64,000 bases of DNA, taken from positions 46,565-110,564 of the forward strand of contig JAXLXF010000027.1 in the NCBI GenBank assembly GCA_046328125.1, in the 5' to 3' direction. The DNA is from JADZEM01 sp046328125 (GTDB taxonomy: Bacteria; Chloroflexota; UBA6077; JACCZL01). A program made the translations under genes and the position numbers. Positions 58,951 through 64,000 of the stretch are shown here, piece after piece; positions within the stretch are counted from its first letter, which is position 1; each line of letters begins with the position of its first letter. The notes below the pieces were generated by a model. The model was given only the letters and a program-made list of their open reading frames with translations, made no database searches and was not told the origin of the DNA.

Positions 58951-59322
58951 ATGTTCGTGTTCAGGCTGCTCGGCGCGATCAGGTCGAGCGTCGGCGCACT
59001 CGTGCTCGTCCTCGCGATCCTCGCCGGCCTCAGCGGCGACGTCCTGGCCGCTGGCGATTCGCAGGTCACCATCGTGCAGCCGTCAGACACGATGTCCTGG
59101 CGCTACGACCCGGCCTCGCTGACCGTGAGCGTAGGCAGCACAGTGACCTGGGTGAACGGCGGCGCCACGTCCGTGACGGTGACCTCGCCGGACGGTCTGT
59201 TTGATTCGGAGTCGATTGGCCCGGGCGGCACGTTCAGCTTCACGTTCGACACGCCCGGCACGTACCGCTACTTCTGCGTGCCGTACCCGCACATGAAGGG
59301 CGTGATCGTCGTCACCCCCTGA
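58951..59322 (+). CDS. Secreted cupredoxin-like protein with altered copper ligands
   Basis: This 123-residue protein is read from the ATG at 58951 (a GTG at 58930 is possible). A signal peptide (SSVGALVLVLAILAGLSG) is followed by a plastocyanin-like fold: SLTVSVGSTVTWVNGGATS, then FSFTFDTPGTYRYFCVPYPH with MKGVIVV. The usual first His of the blue copper site ('PHTV') is replaced (GATSVTV), and the C-x2-H of 'CTPHPxM' is C-x2-Y with a His two residues later. The Cys and Met remain. Copper binding is therefore uncertain. Confidence 0.85.
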   Translation: MFVFRLLGAIRSSVGALVLVLAILAGLSGDVLAAGDSQVTIVQPSDTMSWRYDPASLTVSVGSTVTWVNGGATSVTVTSPDGLFDSESIGPGGTFSFTFDTPGTYRYFCVPYPHMKGVIVVTP

Positions 59323-59346
59323 TTTCCCTCAAAAAGGGGAATCAGG
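59318..59346. terminator. Hairpin between convergent cupredoxin and SH3-like genes
   Basis: CCTGATTTCCC and GGGGAATCAGG form a stem with one mismatch around a TCAAAAA loop. It covers the end of both genes and probably serves as a bidirectional terminator. Confidence 0.6.
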
Positions 59347-60256
59347 TGATGACCACCGTCACCTCGCGGACCGCCCGCCCTTCGCCCTCACCGGCCGTGA
59401 TGCGGTAGCGCCAGTTGCCCGGCACCACGTCGTCGGGCACCGTCCAGGTCCAGGAGCAGACCCCGCCCGCGTCAGCCGTCTTCGCCTCCAGGCCGTCGCT
59501 CGGGAGGGTGTCTGGGCCGTAGATCAGCACCCGCAGCTCGCAGCGGACGCCCGGCCTGGTGATGATCTTGAGGGTGGCCTCGGTGCCGCGCTTGACCGGC
59601 GAGGTGATGTCGTCGATCTGGATCGAGGGCGGCGGCAAGATCGCGGTCGCGCCGGGCGGAGCCTGGATCGGCTGGAGATAGTCGGCGATGACGTAGCCGC
59701 TCGTGCCGTCCACGTCCTTGACGTTGCGCCAGGTGTAGCCGTCGCCGCGCTGCTCGCCGCCGACCAGCTCCACGATGGTGCCTTCAACCAGCAGCTTGAC
59801 TCGCTGCGCCGAGACGCTCGGCGCGCGCCGCATGTTGGCCCCCTGACCGTCGGTGTTGACGACCTTGGCGCTGCGGGCCGGCTCAGGCGTCGGTGTGTTC
59901 GTGGGACTCGGGGTCGGGGTCTCGGTTGGCGAGGCGGCCGGCGTCGGCGACGCGTCCCGTCCCGGCACCAGCACGGCCGGCGCAGCCGCGACCGGCGGCG
60001 GTACCGGCGTGGACGCCTCGGCGGACGCCGTTTGTGCCGCCGGATTCGCCGGTGGAGTCGCCTGCACCAGCGTCGGCGTCGCCTGGGCTGCCGGCGCGGT
60101 CTGCCCACGCAGGAGCGCCGGCACGACGGACAACACAATCAGGGCGCCGAAGACGAGCATCGCGACGCCGACGATGGGCGTGATGAAGATCAGCGCCTGA
60201 CGTGCAGGTGACTGGTCCTGAATCCAGCGCCAGAGCCCCCCAAGCTGCTGTGACAC
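59342..60256 (-). CDS. Membrane-anchored SH3b-like protein with Pro/Thr linker
   Basis: This 304-residue protein starts at a GTG with GAGG upstream. One membrane helix (ALIFITPIVGVAMLVFGALI) is followed by about 75 residues of Ala/Pro/Thr linker (TPTPSPTNTPTPEP). A bacterial SH3-like domain follows (VNTDGQGANMRRAPSVSAQR ... VELVGGEQRGDGYTWRNVKD ... GYVIADYL) and then a C-terminal beta-sandwich (EATLKIITRPGVRCELRVLI). The protein is exposed outside and probably binds cell wall. It belongs with the other Pro/Thr-linker proteins of the window. Confidence 0.85.
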   Translation of the reverse strand: MSQQLGGLWRWIQDQSPARQALIFITPIVGVAMLVFGALIVLSVVPALLRGQTAPAAQATPTLVQATPPANPAAQTASAEASTPVPPPVAAAPAVLVPGRDASPTPAASPTETPTPSPTNTPTPEPARSAKVVNTDGQGANMRRAPSVSAQRVKLLVEGTIVELVGGEQRGDGYTWRNVKDVDGTSGYVIADYLQPIQAPPGATAILPPPSIQIDDITSPVKRGTEATLKIITRPGVRCELRVLIYGPDTLPSDGLEAKTADAGGVCSWTWTVPDDVVPGNWRYRITAGEGEGRAVREVTVVIT

Positions 60257-60419
60257 GTGTCCCTCGATCGTTCCCCACGACCGGCGCTCGGGCGTCGGAA
60301 GGCAGGGGCACGCGTAGGATACAGAAGCGCGGCCCCTTCATCACCGCCCATGACGGAACCGTTTGGACATTGTTACTACACCGCACCGCCGTAGCTGACG
60401 ATTTTCCGACGTTTCGCGG

Positions 60420-61061
60420 CTAGTGCGACGCGCCGTTCAGCGCCGCGCGAGCCTCTGCCGTTCGCTCGGCCGGCGGCGCCTGGTGCAGCGACGCGAGATT
60501 CGACAGCTCCAGGTGATACCGGCTCGGGGTCGGGTCGGTGTCGCCCTGATACTTGCTTTCCAGCCCCTTGCCGCCGTACGGGTTGTCCACTGGCGAGGTC
60601 ATCTGGATGAATGAGATCTGCCCGATCTTCATCCCGGCAAACAGGGTGATCGGGAAAGGAGCCAGGTTCATCAGCTCCAGTGTCAGGCGGCCCTCCCAGC
60701 CTGGATCGACGAGACCGGCCGTGGCGTGGATCAGCAGCCCGACCCGCCCGAGCGAGCTTTTGCCGTCCAGCCGCGCGACGAGATCGTCGGGCACGACGAT
60801 GTTCTCGACGGTCACGCCGAGCGCAAACTCGAGCGGACGGAGGAAGAACGGCTGGCCCGGCCGCAGCTCCACGACCTCGGTCAGGCTGGAGGTGTCTTGG
60901 CGCAGGTCGATGTGGGAGATGTGGTTGTTCTGGAAGACGCGGATCTTGTCGCCGAGGCGGAGGTCGATGCTCGACGGCTGGATCGCTCCCTCCGCGAGCG
61001 GCTCGACGCGGATGCGCCCCTGCTCGATCTGCTCTCGCATCGTGCGGTCGCTCAGGATCAC
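60420..61061 (-). CDS. dcd: dCTP deaminase
   Basis: This 213-residue protein has the dCTP deaminase signature GKSSLGRVGLLIHATAGLVD followed by PGWEGRLTLEL and NLAPFPITLFAGMKIGQ, plus QPSSIDLRLGDK near the start. It deaminates dCTP to dUTP for thymidylate synthesis. A GTG at 61061 is chosen because GGAG lies six bases upstream and the protein then starts directly with ILSDRTMREQ, as in relatives; an ATG at 61088 would add nine residues. The C-terminal tail after SRYHLELSNL is somewhat longer than usual. Confidence 0.93.
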   Translation of the reverse strand: MILSDRTMREQIEQGRIRVEPLAEGAIQPSSIDLRLGDKIRVFQNNHISHIDLRQDTSSLTEVVELRPGQPFFLRPLEFALGVTVENIVVPDDLVARLDGKSSLGRVGLLIHATAGLVDPGWEGRLTLELMNLAPFPITLFAGMKIGQISFIQMTSPVDNPYGGKGLESKYQGDTDPTPSRYHLELSNLASLHQAPPAERTAEARAALNGASH

Positions 61062-61281
61062 GGTCAACTCCGAGGTTAGGGCGGCCATAAGCAGTGCCGC
61101 CGCGCGGTACGCTCCAGCGTCCGCGGCACGGTGGACGACGACGCCCGGGACGACCCACGCCCCGTCGCCGCGCGATGGTACGCCAGTCGATCCAGGCTGT
61201 GGCAGCGCCCGTCCCGCGCATCACGAATGCTCGACGGGTCTGGAACGTATCCGTGACGCCACCTGCCTGGGACGACTGCCC

Positions 61282-61924
61282 CTACTTCACGTCTCCTGCC
61301 CCATCACCGAGCCAGGTCGCGACGCTTTCGAGCCGACTCAAGAGCGAAGACACGATGTACCCGTCCTGGTCGATGTCCGACTCATGGAGCCAGACGAGAG
61401 TTCGAATGCGCTGGACGCCTGCGGAGCGCGGCCATCCTGGCCGCCCTGCAACGAGACCGGCGGCCAGGATGGCCGCGCTCCACGATCCGCCCGGGACATT
61501 CCCGACGACGTCTGGAGGTTCAGCACTATCGGTACGTCGAGCGATCCAGGGCGCGGCACGTACGCTTCCCCACGATCCGTAGCGGAACTGGGTCGTGATG
61601 CGGCGGCCGTCCCCGGCCAACCCCATGAACCGCTTGCTCTCACGATGGAAGAAGCCCAGATGCTCCGTATTCGCCTCACGGTCACGGTAGGTGAACGCCG
61701 TCCCGGATCTTGACCACCTCGCGCGCTGAAGCATCGTAGACGGATTCTGACGCCCACGGCCCCTCACCGCCGTGCTTCTGGAAATGGGCCTGGAGCTGGC
61801 CAGGCGCCCAGGTTGCGTCGCGGGCAATCGCCTCGCGGTCCACCTCCACCGAGCCGTCTGGCCGCGACCGCCGGGGCTGCAGTGTACCAGTGAGCTCGCC
61901 GCCCTGACCCGAGTTTTCTGTCAC
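61282..61924 (-). pseudogene. Frameshifted BECR-type ribonuclease toxin-like gene
   Basis: Two overlapping frames read as one protein. The first (GTG at 61924) gives LQAHFQKHGGEGPWASESVY and ASAREVVKIRDG. The second frame, entered near 61697-61703 by a one-base slip, continues FTYRDREANTEHLGFFHRES and FMGLAGDGRRITTQFRYG. The 'F.KHG.E......Y...A', 'Y.....H' and 'F.V...DG.I.T.F' pattern resembles C-terminal toxin domains of the barnase/EndoU/colicin/RelE-like fold. The later part is read through a family C palindrome (61423-61481) and ends LESVATWLGDGAG. No adjacent immunity gene is recognised. Family assignment is tentative. Confidence 0.5.
61423..61481. repeat. Inverted repeat (family C, second copy)
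   Basis: Perfect 23-base arms (61423-61445 and 61459-61481) with core GGCCATCCTGGCC around a 13-base loop. The same core forms the repeat at 12413-12546. It lies within the frame of the toxin-like pseudogene. Confidence 0.88.
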
Positions 61925-61956
61925 GACGCCGCTACCGAGGAGCTACCTCCCCACAA

Positions 61957-61985
61957 CGGGCGCGATGAATTGAGTGCGACCAAAA
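61957..61985. repeat. Half copy of a family A palindrome
   Basis: AACGGGCGCGATGAATTGAG resembles one arm of the family A elements but is not followed by a pairing arm. It is a degenerate or truncated copy. Confidence 0.5.
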
Positions 61986-62051
61986 TCCGTGGGGGCAGGG
62001 AGCCAGCGCCCAACAGTGAAGAACGAGACGCGCAGACCGGTCCGTCGGGGT

Positions 62052-62151
62052 CCGTGGACTGAAGTCCACGTCTACCATTGTGTCGTCGCTACGCGACTTT
62101 CGAGGCATCGCCGTCGTGGCGTAGCCACGCACCAACGGTAGACGTGGACTT
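62052..62151. repeat. Palindromic element (family E) interrupted by the insertion sequence
   Basis: A left arm (62052-62076, containing GTGGACTGAAGTCCACG) pairs with GGTAGACGTGGACTT at 62137-62151. The rest of the right arm, CAGTCCACGG, is found only after the insertion sequence (63392-63401). The original repeat had 25-base arms, and the insertion sequence split the right one. Confidence 0.82.
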
Positions 62152-63391
62152 ATGACGTTTGAAGAAATACATCGGTAATCAGAGGCCGACGTAGCGGAGG
62201 AGATCCGGGGAGGGGCTCTGAAAGCGTGCGAGGAAGGCGAGGACGAGGGCGCGTAGGGCGGAGAGGTCGTGGGCGAGCCGGTGGAGGTGAAGGACGTCCT
62301 GCTTGAGCCAGCGCCAGAGCTTCTCGATGGGGTTGAGCCAGGGGGAGTAGGTCGGGAGTTGGACGAGCTGGATGGGGAGGTTGAGCCGTTTGGCCTTGGG
62401 GCTGGGCTCGGGGGACCAGGAGCGGGGCCGGAAGAAGGGGAAGGGAGCCTGCTGAGGCTCGAGGGCGGCGAGGAGGTCGGGGTGGAAATGGACCGGCCAG
62501 TTGTCGAGGACGATGTACAGGCGCCGTCCGGGATAGGCCGCGACCAGGGCTTTGAAGAAGCGGAGCAGGGCCGGGACGCCGATGCGGGTGGCCTGGAGCG
62601 AGACGACCTGGCCGGAGTGGGCATTGAGGGCCGCGAGCACGCGGGTGGTGGTGTTGCCCCGGGTCGACCGCTCGGCGAGTGGGGTGGCACTGCCTGTCGG
62701 CGCATAGGCGGCGGCCAGCGAGGGCTGGCGGTAATAGGTGACCTCGTCGAGATAGAACAACTCGGCCGAGGTCGGGTGCTCGGCCACGTGCGCCTCGATC
62801 GTCCGCAGGCGGTCGCGTTTCCGCTGGTAGTCCGGATCCGGACTGTGCAGATGGTCGCGGCCACGGCGCCAGCGCAGCTTGCAGGCGGCCAGCACCCGCC
62901 AGATCCCCGACAGGCTGGCACCCGCAAAGCGGGGGACCGTCGCTCGGAGGGCTGCCAGCGTCCAGCGGGTCTGCGGATGCCCGTGCTCGCGCGGGTCAGC
63001 CGCCAGCAGCTCCAGCAGTCCAGCCGCCGTGACCGCCTGCGGGTCGTCCTGGAGGGGGGGAAACGGTCGGTTTGCGACCCCGACCCGCGGCAATCGTCAA
63101 CCCGGCCACTCCGTGTTCGAGATACCGGTTCAGCCACCCGTACACCGTGTCCGAGTCCCGACGCACCAGCAACCCCCGCTGCGCGACCTGCAACGCCGAC
63201 ATCCCATCCGCCACCTTCAAGATCGCTGCCGCTCGTTCCCGCCGATACGCTTTCGGGTCCAGCCGAACCACCTGCTGCAGCTCTTCCCGTTGCTCCATCG
63301 TCAACTCGATCCGCCGCCGTCCCACGTCACCCTCTCGACAACCGTCTTCTGTCTACTCTGACCGTTGCCGAGCTATTTTGTCAAACACCAT
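62152..63391 (-). mobile_element. IS630-family insertion sequence
   Basis: The boundaries come from the interrupted family E arm: host sequence resumes at 63392. The element is about 1240 bases. Its ends, ATGACGTTTGA on the left and TCAAACACCAT on the right, are imperfect inverted repeats that extend inward for about 28 bases (TCGG..AA and TCAGAG shared). The usual TA target duplication of the family is not evident at the ends as defined here, so the limits may be off by one or two bases. Confidence 0.82.
62179..63325 (-). pseudogene. IS630-family transposase, frameshifted
   Basis: The first frame (from 63325) gives the helix-turn-helix region: RRIELTMEQREELQQVV, AAILKVADGMSALQVAQ and TVYGWLNRYLEHGVAGL. 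The second (to 62179) gives the DDE catalytic domain with LFYLDEVTYY, LYIVLDNWPVHFH and PTYSPWLNPIEKLWRWLKQD, supplying Asp, Asp and Glu. The frames join at a run of seven C on the coding strand (63054-63060). Reading from the first to the second requires a +1 shift, so the gene is either inactivated or uses frameshifting on the homopolymer. Confidence 0.88.
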
Positions 63392-63515
63392 CAGTCCACG
63401 GCCCCGGGCGAACGTCGCTCTCGGGACACGGCTCGGCGGCGTCACCCCGGTAACGACGCGGCTCCTGGGTCATGGTGTCAAGCATGCCCAGATTCTACCG
63501 GCGGCGGGCCTGCCC

Positions 63516-64000
63516 TCAGACGCCTGGGGCTGCCACTCCCCGCTCGCGGAGCAGCAGCCGCCCGAGCTCCTGCGCCCGTTTCGCGGCCTCCTGGTCGCCC
63601 TCGCCAGCCGCTACGATCGAGCCCTTCATCAAGATGTGCCACTGCCGCGAGAAGCCGTCCACGTCCTCGACGCCGGCCTCGGCCGCCAGCCCGGCCAGGT
63701 ATGCCCGAATCCGCGCCAGGTACTCGCGGCTCGCGTCGTGGAGCACATGGCCCGGCTCGGCGATCTCCAGCAGCACGTTGACGAACGAGCAGCCCTCGAA
63801 GTCCGGCTGCCTGAACCAGCCGTCGAACACGTCGAAGATCGCCAGCAGCCGCGCTACCGGGTCGGTCGCGCGCCGCTCGACCTCCCGCCGAAACCACTCG
63901 ATCACCCAGCGCTGCTCCCGACGCTCCAGGAACGCCAGCACCAGCGCGTCCTTCGAGGCGAAATGCCGGTACAGCGTCATGCGGGCCACGCCCGAGCGCT
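63516..64000 (-). CDS. TetR-family regulator, N-terminally truncated by the window edge
   Basis: The C-terminal 161 residues are visible. They begin in the DNA-binding helix-turn-helix, RSGVARMTLYRHFASKDALV, where 'YRHFASKD' is diagnostic of TetR. The effector domain follows, with WFRREVERRA, GWFRQPDFEGCSFVNVLLEI and a helix ending RLLLRERGVAAP. The GCSFVN region is common in TetR members of the YcdC/AcrR-like group. The start lies outside the window. Confidence 0.88.
   Translation of the reverse strand, partial: RSGVARMTLYRHFASKDALVLAFLERREQRWVIEWFRREVERRATDPVARLLAIFDVFDGWFRQPDFEGCSFVNVLLEIAEPGHVLHDASREYLARIRAYLAGLAAEAGVEDVDGFSRQWHILMKGSIVAAGEGDQEAAKRAQELGRLLLRERGVAAPGV

Overview
The window is high-GC DNA with dense, operon-rich coding and no rRNA or tRNA gene that I can see. 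Several traits together suggest an uncultured, probably soil-associated Chloroflexota bacterium: many LacI/ABC sugar-uptake genes, Asp-box beta-propellers, Pro/Thr-linker surface proteins and abundant dispersed GC-rich palindromes. The phylum is an inference from gene content and style; no marker gene in the window proves it.

Layout. 1-3.0 kb: the end of an IclR regulator, a flavin reductase-domain protein and two unrecognised genes. 3.0-12.3 kb (plus strand): a LacI regulator followed by a catabolic operon with a GHL6-type glycoside-hydrolase-like protein, a D-2-hydroxyacid dehydrogenase, a CUT1 sugar ABC transporter (two permeases and a Tat lipoprotein), a HIT protein and an M20D amidohydrolase. 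12.6-27.2 kb (minus strand): a second carbohydrate system, namely an 816-residue unknown protein, a second LacI, an OppA-type lipoprotein, a GH42 beta-galactosidase, a second GHL6 paralogue and OppB, OppC, OppD and OppF. The two operons converge at 12.3-12.6 kb on a large inverted repeat. Both carry LacI-type operators with an AAACGTTT-like core, so they may be co-regulated and handle related glycans through two different transporters.

27.5-44.8 kb is a mosaic: two Asp-box propellers (one overlapping a MoaD/ThiS-like gene), a secreted esterase, a NarL-type two-component system next to a DJ-1/PfpI membrane fusion, a second hydroxyacid dehydrogenase, an ECF sigma factor with a DGPF/YCII partner, a GH76-like secreted protein, a VOC protein, a SelA-like PLP enzyme and a lone cyclic-nucleotide-binding domain. 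44.9-61.1 kb holds an enolase-superfamily dehydratase, D-Ala-D-Ala ligase, two tandem membrane/helix-turn-helix paralogues, a PepT-like peptidase, several secreted or anchored surface proteins (Excalibur-like, choice-of-anchor P-like, SH3b-like, cupredoxin), a CNNM/CorC-type membrane protein, a GT39-like glycosyltransferase and dCTP deaminase. 61.3-64 kb has a frameshifted toxin-like fragment, an IS630-family element and a truncated TetR gene.

The most distinctive feature is the density of small palindromic elements, at least five families. One is a 121-bp MITE-like element with 14-bp terminal repeats and 9-bp flanking direct repeats. One palindrome sits inside a glycosyltransferase reading frame. 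Two palindromes pass at their right arm into short tandem arrays. One palindrome was itself split by the IS630 element.
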